Assembly: GCF_008369915.1 (NCBI RefSeq)
Contig: NZ_VSRN01000001.1
Span: forward strand, 2,388,001 to 2,452,000
DNA length: 64,000 nucleotides
Direction: 5' to 3'
From: Dyadobacter sp. UC 10
GTDB taxonomy: Bacteria; Bacteroidota; Bacteroidia; Cytophagales; Spirosomataceae
How positions within the stretch are numbered: position 1 is the first letter of the stretch; each line of letters opens with the position of its first letter. The position numbers and the translations under genes are program-made. Positions 58,601 through 64,000 of the stretch are shown here, one piece after another. The notes beneath the pieces are model-generated. The model did not search any database, was not told the origin of the DNA, and saw nothing but the letters and a program-made list of their open reading frames with translations.

Positions 58601-58845
58601 TCAATTGAAACAGATGGAGCCACATTATTTGTACCTGGTGGTACAGCAATGGGGATCGAATAAGAGGCACCTCCATTTCCAGACACAGCCCCTGCACCCG
58701 GAGTACTACCAACAGCTAGTGAAGTATTTATCGCACGGCCATTAAAGGTAGTATTATCATACAAGCTAGTATAGGTGACATTCTGAGCTAAACAGGAAGA
58801 TAGCGCTGCAAAAAGAAGGAGTGCAACTTGTAAATACTTTTTCAT
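52672..58845 (-). CDS. SpvB/FG-GAP/Rhs-repeat polymorphic toxin-like protein with HNH-type tip
   Basis: 2057 residues. Sec signal peptide (YLQVALLLFAALSSCLAQ), then an SpvB-like domain (about 30-330; SYSIPIAVPPGTNNVAPSVS). Seven FG-GAP/VCBS-type calcium motifs follow at about 360-740 (DYDGDGKGDIL, DFNGDGKSDIL, DLNGDGRTDLV). YD/Rhs repeats span roughly 1000-1640, and the Rhs core around 1650-1760 has HLGSIVAVTN, YDPVLGRVLSPD and NPLVYTDPDGN. A Gly/Ala-rich hydrophobic stretch (1760-1870) precedes a variable tip. The tip has ELHHITPKYLGG (His1994, His1995) and YHQVITNEF (His2017), resembling HNH/Endo VII nuclease toxins. The tip family is a reading, not a profile hit. Starts after a short palindrome at 58863-58880. 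Confidence 0.88.
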   Translation of the reverse strand: MKKYLQVALLLFAALSSCLAQNVTYTSLYDNTTFNGRAINTSLAVGSTPGAGAVSGNGGASYSIPIAVPPGTNNVAPSVSIEYNSQGGSGIAGMGWNISGLSAISRVARNVYFDGATGPVELSANDRFALDGSRLIVKTGTYGAANSQYGKETEDFSTVTAIGVQGNGPLSFEVLTKDGIKMEFGNTPDSRFMSQTGNTVIFWRLNKVRYPDGNYISYEYSNTSTERDSRLLNIKYTGNDTPGAIQATYNVIEFSYKVRQEAAPGTFSDIRTVYEAGSSILSKYLLDLITVKAEGGIAKKYQFGYGHDNVNSYLKSVTEFGSDNSQLNPIIFKYGDTPVLRTSGSINVSGGNDIQAFSGDYDGDGKGDILSVHISSTSDDIDYVDNFKVYKTNVAGTSYTQIASVDLPVNFTVIKANGKKYSVPNSQNLLANDFTGDGIDDVLTLNIVPNGATESKLANVTLYESRNGGTSFVPLPPRSPQPNYDRIHSSKKFFYPGDFDGDGISEYITILGNTLGSYLPFLCSNYVTGGACGAISIPGPTNFPVASWVNANRIEILDFNGDGKQDIMFVGNSTTEIFTLEGYNATRIYSGSSLTTASGDLFVADFNGDGKSDILEVSDGLSTLKKWVSDGKNLVPSVISIDSTTSKWPSAMAPEYDENLVVLGDYNGDGRSDIFIRWARASTTSLPDGSTEVERRSGEDFYYSNNDSFAYQKIKYDVLTYILGPVGRGVTIYDFPTDLNGDGRTDLVSSVGGAFSYLVFNKDGTDNLIHKVSNGLNHVTEWNYKSLVGNDSFYTRGTGISTYPFNIIQPALMLVSEFKIPNGIGGASAVQYSYEEARLHRAGKGFLGFKYSYSADQTLGIRTTLENQFNTTFYTAIPFKTSVHLGISTILLNTTTFTSSFVSPAAKRFWVKTTELLESSNLTGRSVKTTSTYDDTNGNITYSKMDVNSGVEVIETTTIYGAFPGSIPNKPTSVTIARTRNGQIPAYSVVTGFGYNSIGQLNSKTDFSGTAKSVVTSYGYNSLGNLTSTTVTPSGMTARNSSSVFDSKGRYAQSSTNALSQGSSATYDPKWGKPLTVTGIDGLTTSSTYDGFGRTKTTTYPGPYTTNQTYVWDNSNGAVWRGDLTYPAQGKPDVKTWYDLLGRQVRTETEGFSGTIIQVQTYDAKGNIKTSTQPHKSGEPYITTTNGYDPDYNWLVSVDQGAQGTTSMTHAYSAGALTLTTTAPTGTTFKVTDATGKVTSATDNGGTLTYSYYNHGGLKDVKKDNVTLTSSEYDIYGMQTKLTDANAGITTYDYDALGQLTTQVNANGKTHTMAYNLLGQVTSRTGPEGTTSYIFCTTNTGGESKNQIKQVTGFVTGNTTLYTYDALGRILTMNEKVDNLDNITSYTYNAFGDVLTTTYPSGLVITNQYDGNGYIQKIKRGSTDLYTTTTTNGQGQVTAYSLGNTKSSVNTYVNGFPTKFETAGIQDLRMVWNYQTGNLTSRNDARSTVAKTETFTYDNLNRLTGSTISGVLGSFTTTYGSNGNIATKTDAGTYAYHASKPNAVTGITNPSSISLLQQDIIYTAFMQPDVIKENGYELTYTYGADYERIKSVTKQGSTTINTRTYFSGYEKDVKNNITRYIHYIATPVGLSAIIVTGNGIDSTHYTYTDHLGSIVAVTNNSGVVEAQQSFDAWGRRRNVTTWALLGPTSATGLPVWLYRGYTGHEHLDQFGLINMNARLYDPVLGRVLSPDNYVQEPFMTQSFNRYTYAMNNPLVYTDPDGNFWNFVIGAAIGGFSGWQIGKDRGAKGWGMVGYIIGGAAIGAATAGIGDAVVGAFGSAATTSSAASMGVYAAAGAAAGAFSGGSFAALGGGSWGEIGRGALFGGLGGGALGAVGGYLKYNSLSESLSNKSNYTAYNDNGPGGKVPAFNENNPINLPEHTFLSPRGLPLATGAAQPNYFIEDMFVGGQIFSGLKLATSFLKATIWGVKSVRYSDDLVKAAQKLYPKKAGMTELHHITPKYLGGAANGPLVPLNGSYHQVITNEFRALWPYGRGIPSATELQTIMKQVYSKYPLPSGY

Positions 58846-59044
58846 CAGGTTAGTTTTAAAATGTAAACGGGGGTGTTTACTAAATTACAATGAGTATCAG
58901 AAGCAAGAGGACTGATCTAAGGACCTCCTTAAACTTTCGCTTATTTTGCACTGTGGATCTGATAGCTCATAAGTCATAAAAACTGTTGAATGACTTAAAG
59001 CTATTTATGCCCCGGTATGGCTTGGAAAGAAACCCAAAATAGTG
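58846..59044. other. 199-bp gap upstream of the Rhs gene
   Basis: Holds an inverted repeat, GTAAAC-GGGGGT-GTTTAC (58863-58880), 18 bases before the Rhs ATG. No gene seen. Confidence 0.5.
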
Positions 59045-59476
59045 TCAAGGACAACCCGCTGGACAAGAGGACTGTGCAGATAACGTTATGTCGAAACCAT
59101 TCATGGCCAAATTCCCACCGGCAAAATCAATCCCGTAAACTGTTGCATTTACATTGAGTACGGGATAGGGTTTGCCGGATAGCAACGGGATAACAACTTT
59201 TTGACAAGGTTCAGGCACAACCCCTTCCGACCAGTTGCCGGCAACGTTCCAAAGCTCGTTGACATTTCCGGTCCAGGTATTCACGCAATTGCCGGAGGTT
59301 GATATACGTTTGATACGGTTTCCAGCAGCATCATAGGAGTAGGTCGCCGGTCCACCATTAGTCATTGACAATCTGGAGGCAGGCTCAGGTTCGGATTTGG
59401 GAATATTGTCCTGGGCGAAGGCAGATCCCAGGCTTAATAGCACAAAACCAATTATTTTCGCGAGTGTATTCTTCAT
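59045..59476 (-). CDS. Small secreted YD-repeat/beta-helix-like protein
   Basis: 143 residues. Signal peptide (IIGFVLLSLGSAFAQ), a single Rhs-type YD unit (GPATYSYDAAGNRIKRIST), and then a beta-solenoid-like part (WNVAGNWSEGVVPEPCQKVVIP and VYGIDFAGGNLAMNGFDITLS). The second part resembles strands found in G8/pectate-lyase-like surface domains. The protein ends in SCPAGCP without a sorting domain. It looks like a hybrid of Rhs and surface-protein pieces and may be a remnant. Expression with its neighbours is likely given spacing of 28 bases from the upstream gene. Confidence 0.6.
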   Translation of the reverse strand: MKNTLAKIIGFVLLSLGSAFAQDNIPKSEPEPASRLSMTNGGPATYSYDAAGNRIKRISTSGNCVNTWTGNVNELWNVAGNWSEGVVPEPCQKVVIPLLSGKPYPVLNVNATVYGIDFAGGNLAMNGFDITLSAQSSCPAGCP

Positions 59477-59504
59477 TTGAATTAAAGTTTAAATACCCCG
59501 TTGA

Positions 59505-60689
59505 TTAACGTTTTTCGAGTTTGTTCATCAAAACCCGAACCTGATCTAGCGCGGCACTTTGCTCCTCAATCAACTCGTCATTCTTTTTAATCAGCTTGTC
59601 GTGTTCGATGATATAGAGCGTTAGCTCCTCAATTTTCTCTTGCTGCCTTCGGGCCATGTCGCCCAAATTCAATCCATGTTTTTCGATCAGGCGCGAAGAC
59701 GGGATATTTGGAAGGTGCCCGTTTGTATTGATGTACTCCTCTACCTCAGAAAGGGGCCTAAGTTGATAATCTTTCTCAAAAACATAATCTGCCCAGGTGT
59801 TGCTAACCGTTAGCTCCTTTGCTAACACCCCTCCATTAACAAATAATTTATACTGACTGGTGTTGACCGTGCCCGTGCCTGTGGTTGCTGTTGCTGGAAA
59901 AGGGGCGCCACCGGTACCAGCGATTCCTACTGGGCTGTTAAATACCAATTTACCTGCAGATACCGGGCTTGCCGTGGCAAACTCGCCATATATCAGGGGG
60001 GTTGTGGTCCCTGTATTAGCGATATACAATTTATCATTTCCTAATTCATTCTGCCCAGCAAAATTTCCTATAAAAACATTGCGGCTACCTGTGCTTGTGT
60101 AACCCGAACCAAAACCAATATACGTATTATTGGCTCCGGATATACTTGCTAAACCAGACCCGCGTCCAATGTAGACATTATTGGACCCACTGCTATTTCC
60201 ATAACCAGCATCTAATCCGACGAACACATTAGAGCTTCCAGTTGTGTTTCCATTTCCGGATGTGGTTCCCAAAAACGAATTATATTGTCCCGTTGTGTTC
60301 TGAAATCCACTTCTGTAACCAACAAAAGTATTGGAAGAACCAGATGTGTTTGCTGTTCCACTTGAAGTCCCAAGGAATGTATTTTGATTACCAGCAGCAT
60401 TTGTCATCCCTGCGTTCTCGCCAAAAAAAGAATTCAGCTTACCTGTTGTGGTTAAATTTCCGCTGTTAGGCCCAACAAAAGAATTCAATTCTCCTGTTGA
60501 AGCTTTTTTGACGGTTAAAAACCGGTAAGTAGACAACGATATATAGCCACTGTCAACAGTAAGGTTTTTGTTAGCTATCACATTATCTGCCATGATTCTG
60601 AGGGGTTGGCCTGCAGAAGTTGTGATTGTATTTTGTCCTCTTACCACCAAATGGCTGGTAAATAGAACTAAAAGCAGAAGATATCTCAT
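59505..60689 (-). CDS. YadA-head-like repeat protein with C-terminal coiled coil, copy 2
   Basis: 394 residues. Signal peptide (LLLLVLFTSHLVVRGQ), then about seven repeats of roughly 23 residues with the pattern N-x-F-x-G-x-x-x-G-x-x-N-T-T-G (for example NSFFGENAGMTN, NTFVGYRSGFQN, NVFVGLDAGYGN), as in YadA-type heads and phage tail fibres. A conserved block follows (NTWADYVFEKDYQLRPLSEVEEYI and GHLPNIPSSRLIEKHGLNLG) and a terminal coiled coil. Bacteroidota proteins of this type often carry an endosialidase-chaperone-like region; no catalytic cleavage motif is clear here. Twin of the next gene upstream. Confidence 0.78.
   Translation of the reverse strand: MRYLLLLVLFTSHLVVRGQNTITTSAGQPLRIMADNVIANKNLTVDSGYISLSTYRFLTVKKASTGELNSFVGPNSGNLTTTGKLNSFFGENAGMTNAAGNQNTFLGTSSGTANTSGSSNTFVGYRSGFQNTTGQYNSFLGTTSGNGNTTGSSNVFVGLDAGYGNSSGSNNVYIGRGSGLASISGANNTYIGFGSGYTSTGSRNVFIGNFAGQNELGNDKLYIANTGTTTPLIYGEFATASPVSAGKLVFNSPVGIAGTGGAPFPATATTGTGTVNTSQYKLFVNGGVLAKELTVSNTWADYVFEKDYQLRPLSEVEEYINTNGHLPNIPSSRLIEKHGLNLGDMARRQQEKIEELTLYIIEHDKLIKKNDELIEEQSAALDQVRVLMNKLEKR
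59608..60100. repeat. Near-identical direct repeat, copy A
   Basis: Aligns with 60812-61304 (offset 1204). The first 278 bases (59608-59885) are identical; scattered changes follow. Encodes the conserved C-terminal block of both YadA-like proteins. Confidence 0.92.
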
Positions 60690-60711
60690 CCTTTATATTA
60701 ATAATGGTTTG

Positions 60712-61893
60712 TTATTTGATTGTATAATTAAGGTGGCCAACGATTTCCTTTAAATCCGCTTTATGGGTTATCAAGGTAGCTTGCTGAGACAGTATTTTTT
60801 TTCGCTGTTCAATGATATAGAGCGTTAGCTCCTCAATTTTCTCTTGCTGCCTTCGGGCCATGTCGCCCAAATTCAATCCATGTTTTTCGATCAGGCGCGA
60901 AGACGGGATATTTGGAAGGTGCCCGTTTGTATTGATGTACTCCTCTACCTCAGAAAGGGGCCTAAGTTGATAATCTTTCTCAAAAACATAATCTGCCCAG
61001 GTGTTGCTAACCGTTAGCTCCTTTGCTAACACCCCTCCATTAACAAATAATTTATACTGACTGGTGTTGACCGTGCCCGTGCCTGTGGTCGCTGTTGCTG
61101 GAAAGGGGGCGCCACCGGTACCAGCGATTCCTACCGGGCTGTTGAATACCAATTTACCTACAGATACCGGGCTTGCCGTGGCAAACTCGCCATATATCAG
61201 AGGGGTTGTGGTCCCTGTATTAGCGATATACAATTTATCATTTCCTAACTCAGTCTGCCCAGCTAAATTTCCTATAATAACATTGCGGCTACCCGTGCTT
61301 GTGTACCCCGCACCAGTACCTATATACGTATTATTGGCTCCGGTTATACTATTCACACCAGAAGCCCGTCCCACGTACACGTTTGAACTTGCTCCAACAC
61401 TCATATACCCCGCATCAAGTCCCAAGAATACATTCGATGCTCCAGATGTATTGGAGTTGCCGCTGGTCGTTCCAAAAAAAACATTAAGGCCCCCGGTTGT
61501 GTTTCCAAATCCGCCACGATTACCAACAAAAGTGTTGGAAGAACCTGATGTATTGGATGCTCCACTTAATGACCCCATAAAAGTGTTGGTATTACCACCC
61601 GTATTCCCCATACCAGCGTTTTCACCAAAAAAGGAATTTGACTTACCTGTTGTGGTTAGGTTTCCGCTATTAGGACCAACAAAGGAATTTAATTCACCTG
61701 TTGGGGCCTTTTTTATTGCTAGAAAACGATAAGTAGACAATGACAAATAGCCGCTGTCAATAGCAAGGTGTTTCCTAACTATAATGTTGGATCCGATTTT
61801 TAAGGGCTGCCCCGCCTGGGCAACAATCCTGTTTTGAGCAGCGGTAGATCCAATTACTGCCATCCCGACAACAATTAGGAGTAATCTATACAT
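60712..61893 (-). CDS. YadA-head-like repeat protein with C-terminal coiled coil, copy 1
   Basis: 393 residues, same layout as the gene 22 bases downstream: signal peptide (LLIVVGMAVIGSTAAQ), about seven head repeats (NSFFGENAGMGN, NTFVGNRGGFGN, NVFLGLDAGYMS), the conserved NTWADYVFEKDYQLRPLSEVEEY block, and a short coiled coil (QQEKIEELTLYIIEQRKK) with a different ending. The repeats differ from copy 2 in sequence while the block after them is the same. Probably a trimeric surface fibre; anchoring is unclear because no T9SS sorting domain is visible. Confidence 0.78.
   Translation of the reverse strand: MYRLLLIVVGMAVIGSTAAQNRIVAQAGQPLKIGSNIIVRKHLAIDSGYLSLSTYRFLAIKKAPTGELNSFVGPNSGNLTTTGKSNSFFGENAGMGNTGGNTNTFMGSLSGASNTSGSSNTFVGNRGGFGNTTGGLNVFFGTTSGNSNTSGASNVFLGLDAGYMSVGASSNVYVGRASGVNSITGANNTYIGTGAGYTSTGSRNVIIGNLAGQTELGNDKLYIANTGTTTPLIYGEFATASPVSVGKLVFNSPVGIAGTGGAPFPATATTGTGTVNTSQYKLFVNGGVLAKELTVSNTWADYVFEKDYQLRPLSEVEEYINTNGHLPNIPSSRLIEKHGLNLGDMARRQQEKIEELTLYIIEQRKKILSQQATLITHKADLKEIVGHLNYTIK
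60812..61304. repeat. Near-identical direct repeat, copy B
   Basis: Partner of 59608-60100. Confidence 0.92.
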
Positions 61894-61999
61894 ACGGGTG
61901 AATGATTATCATGTTACTGACGGTTGAAGTTGATTTTCGTAAGGCAGATGATATAGTTAATGCCCAAGTCATCCCTAACCAATGATCAATAAGAGGGTA

Positions 62000-62587
62000 T
62001 TATTTCTTGACAATTTTGCGGACAAGACGCTCATCAGGTGTTTTCAATACGCACATATATGCGCCACTTGGAATAGACTTGGAATCAAACTTAACTTGAT
62101 GAAGCCCCTTGCCTTGATGCTGTGCTTCAACTAATTGGCGGATGCGTTGACCCGACACAGTTATTAATTCGATACTTATCACATTGTCTGTTGGCAACCA
62201 ATAATCAATTTGGACACTGCTTTCGAAGGGATTAGGATACGAGCTAATATTAATTACTGCTTTATCCAGTTCGCTTATATGGTGTTCTTCAAGCCTGGTT
62301 TGATTATTTAACGATTCAACCTCTTCTATCTTTGCATGAAGAAAGGAACCATTGGCGACATGAAACCCAGGCCTGAACGCAATTTCCTGGCCTGCTATCA
62401 AATCGACCGATCCTGAATTAATAGATTTATACGCAACGATATTTTTGGTAGCCTTCAAAGAAATACGTCCACCATTCACATTCGAATGGAGTATTTGGGT
62501 TTTGGGTGTCAATTTTTGACAAAAACCAGGGCCGGCAGACAAAGTCAGGACGACTAAAATTGCATGAGGAATAAATAATTTTTTCAT
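62000..62587 (-). CDS. T9SS type A sorting-domain protein
   Basis: 195 residues. Signal peptide (HAILVVLTLSAGPGFCQ), a short N-terminal beta region typical of 3-coathanger stacks (YKSINSGSVDLIAGQEIAFRPGFHV), and a C-terminal type A sorting domain: SYPNPFESSVQIDYWLP, ITVSGQRIRQLVE, and the ending GAYMCVLKTPDERLVRKIVKK. So it is exported by T9SS and probably attached to A-LPS. Probably the first gene of the surface cluster that ends with the Rhs gene; 106 bp separate it from the next. Confidence 0.85.
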   Translation of the reverse strand: MKKLFIPHAILVVLTLSAGPGFCQKLTPKTQILHSNVNGGRISLKATKNIVAYKSINSGSVDLIAGQEIAFRPGFHVANGSFLHAKIEEVESLNNQTRLEEHHISELDKAVINISSYPNPFESSVQIDYWLPTDNVISIELITVSGQRIRQLVEAQHQGKGLHQVKFDSKSIPSGAYMCVLKTPDERLVRKIVKK

Positions 62588-62723
62588 CTAATAGAGTATA
62601 GGTGGGCGAAGAGTGCATGTATCCAAAGTCACACTTGTAACCAGCACAAAGGTTTTCCTTTTTTCATTAGCCACAACTACAAAATTGTAGAAAAACTGAT
62701 ATAAAATTATAGAATTAATAGAA

Positions 62724-63308
62724 CTAGCATGCCGACTTCAATCTACTTACATAATTTGGCGTTATCCCCAGATACGATGCAATAAATCTCTGAGGGGCCC
62801 TTAGAAACAGGCCCCGGGAGTGGTCGTAAAAATCTTTAAGCCTGTCATTTGCAGAGTGAAGTTTCATTTCCCGAAGTTTTTGACGGCTTGTTAAAAGGTA
62901 CTGCTCATAAAGCACACGTGCCAAGCCAGAGATCTCGGGATGCTCATCATACAACCTGTTCAGGTCTTGGCGCGTAATGTAAGTCAGTTCTGATGGTTCT
63001 AAGGTCTCAATAGATTGCTGGGCAGGCACATCGTTGATAAAGCTTTCAAAACAGGTAAATAGCTCATTTTCTTTGGCAAACCATTCCGTGATCTGAATAA
63101 AATTTCCTTTCATTGTATACGAATAGTATCCGTGGGTAAGCCCGCTATTTATAAACCAAAGTTTCTCGCATCTCTCTCCTTCTATCAATAATAGTTTTCC
63201 TTTTGGCACTTTGACAGTCTTCAACATATTCGTCAAAACGGATGCTGCTGACTTTGTAAACGTACCAATATCAGAAAGTCTCCTAAAAAGCTCGTCTTCT
63301 GTTATCAT
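62724..63308 (-). CDS. Crp/Fnr-family transcriptional regulator
   Basis: 194 residues from ATG 63308 (MITEDELFRRLSDIGTFTKS); the frame extends to 63443, but that part is unlike the family. A cyclic-nucleotide-binding-like jelly roll (LLLIEGERCEKLWFINSGLTHGYYSY) leads to a C-terminal helix-turn-helix (RFIASYLGITPNYVSRLK). No iron-sulfur cysteines, so not a true FNR. Sits just upstream of the T9SS protein gene on the same strand and could control the surface cluster; this is position only. Confidence 0.88.
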   Translation of the reverse strand: MITEDELFRRLSDIGTFTKSAASVLTNMLKTVKVPKGKLLLIEGERCEKLWFINSGLTHGYYSYTMKGNFIQITEWFAKENELFTCFESFINDVPAQQSIETLEPSELTYITRQDLNRLYDEHPEISGLARVLYEQYLLTSRQKLREMKLHSANDRLKDFYDHSRGLFLRAPQRFIASYLGITPNYVSRLKSAC

Positions 63309-63585
63309 AAAGTCATTTAGATGTTCGATCAATGGACAAACTAATGTGATCCTTAACCATCGACACCTTTTTTCGACGAATGCATGTTTTAGTTCGATCA
63401 ATGTTGGAATTTTTTCGACTAGGATATTGACCTGTCTCTGCAAATCTGCCTACCTGAATTTCTTGTACTCTTGGAGAACCGGATGTTCCTACCGAAAAAA
63501 AATTTTGTGATTGCCGCAGAATAATGTTATTATTGAAATCATATTTTTGATACTAATAATATCAAAAACGATAATGTAACTTATT
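63309..63585. other. 277-bp gap between Crp/Fnr and imuA remnant
   Basis: Divergent promoter region. Holds the palindrome listed at 63544-63568; no gene seen. Confidence 0.5.
63544..63568. promoter_or_regulatory. Palindromic operator-like site before imuA
   Basis: A perfect 9-bp inverted repeat, TTTTTGATA-N7-TATCAAAAA, ending 17 bases before the imuA ATG. It resembles a dimeric repressor or Crp/Fnr-type target, though the half-site spacing is not the FNR one (TTGAT-N4-ATCAA). Confidence 0.55.
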
Positions 63586-63774
63586 ATGGAAACTGCATTG
63601 ACAAAAAGTGAGCTGGTTGCCAGGCTGCGAAACGATATCCTCTCTTTGCAGGGTTTCCTTACATCAGCTCCCGGCGTAAAAAATGACGATGTCGGCCTGG
63701 GGCCGGTAATGAAGGCCTTTCCCAGGGCGTGTTCCCGCGTGTCGGTATGCACGAGTGGAGAGAATGGATACTGA
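63586..63774 (+). pseudogene. imuA: imuA remnant (N-terminus only, frameshifted)
   Basis: METALTKSELVARLRNDILSLQGF and VGLGPVMKAFP match the start of Bacteroidota ImuA, the RecA-like accessory factor of the ImuA-ImuB-DnaE2 mutagenic repair system. After AFP the frame shifts: a different frame reads GVFPRVGMHEW, close to the expected G(V/T)FP(T)GAIHEF. Beyond that no ImuA sequence remains. The full protein is about 240 residues, so this is a fragment. No imuB or dnaE2 is within the window. Confidence 0.65.
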
Positions 63775-64000
63775 GGACGAACGCAAATCGCACTCGACAA
63801 AAGGTATACCGAAATATACGAGTGCATGGATAAGCTATAAGTCATATTCGATCGAAATGACATCAAACAAGAAACGATATGACCAGCGAAGAAAATAAAA
63901 TACATTATTATGTATATTCGCACATTGCATTAAACTCATTAATGCGAAAATTTTAGGTAGTGCACCTAACTGGAGGCTCCGAATTACCACTTTGAAAGCT
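63775..64000. other. Right window edge, no gene
   Basis: AT-rich. Contains a perfect inverted repeat, GCATTAA-ACTCA-TTAATGC (63927-63945), possibly an operator for a gene beyond the window. Confidence 0.4.

Noticed and set aside
59505..61893. Regular DNA periodicity in the two repeat genes as a CRISPR or satellite
   Set aside because: The period is explained by a protein repeat of about 23 residues in an open reading frame.
63489..63923. 144-codon minus-strand open frame at the window end
   Set aside because: Runs across the imuA remnant and the palindrome; no recognisable domain and low-complexity content.

Overview
The window looks like a chromosomal segment of a Gram-negative Bacteroidota, most likely order Cytophagales and close to Dyadobacter/Spirosoma. 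The genus is inferred from gene content and was not checked by a search. Evidence for the phylum: several promoters fit the Bacteroidota consensus TTG-N20-TAnnTTTG (for example before a tRNA-Gln, the sdh operon, an OmpH-like gene and a DUF3127 gene). There are type IX secretion (T9SS) sorting domains of both the gliding-motility (type B) and type A kinds, a three-subunit sdhCAB operon, a fused ribBA, an RF2 gene with a +1 programmed frameshift, and an ISAon1-like insertion sequence.

Layout. 1-8.1 kb: lysS, a cold-shock gene, a small PspC-like gene, a ybaB-glycosyltransferase pair and two diverged paralogous T9SS surface proteins. 8.2-18.3 kb: ribBA-GNAT-heptose kinase, an outer-membrane protein, a DUF4153 membrane protein, a ChbG/YdjC deacetylase, a hybrid histidine kinase and lpdA. 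18.3-24 kb: a four-helix-bundle gene bracketed by inverted arrays of a 10-bp repeat, prfB, a RelE-type toxin-antitoxin pair overlapping an alpha/beta hydrolase, an MHS transporter, a DoxX protein and an AraC regulator. 24-31.4 kb: a region-2-only sigma factor, a DapA-family lyase with a sodium:solute symporter, a VTT membrane protein, cystathionine gamma-synthase, DUF3127, an AlbA_2 protein, DUF2795 and a decayed higBA. 31.4-46.8 kb: cutC, penicillin acylase, OmpH/Skp, sdhCAB, two giant T9SS proteins sharing about 2.07 kb of nearly identical DNA, fabD and tRNA-Gln.

46.8-51.8 kb is an accessory strip: an ISAon1-like element with a broken first ORF, two orphan genes, a 5'-truncated frameshifted Tn3-family transposase and an IS481 element. 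It abuts a minus-strand surface-protein cluster at 51.8-62.6 kb. In transcription order this holds a T9SS type A protein, two YadA-head-like repeat proteins with a shared C-terminus, a small hybrid YD-repeat protein, a 2057-residue SpvB/FG-GAP/Rhs protein ending in an HNH-like nuclease tip, and a 279-residue cysteine-motif protein that is a candidate immunity factor. The window ends with a Crp/Fnr regulator and a truncated, frameshifted imuA remnant that still has a perfect palindrome upstream.

Most of the window is housekeeping. The parts most worth attention are the Rhs cluster with its orphan partner, the four-helix-bundle cassette with inverted decamer arrays, and two separate cases of neighbouring surface genes that share nearly identical 3' halves but have divergent 5' halves.
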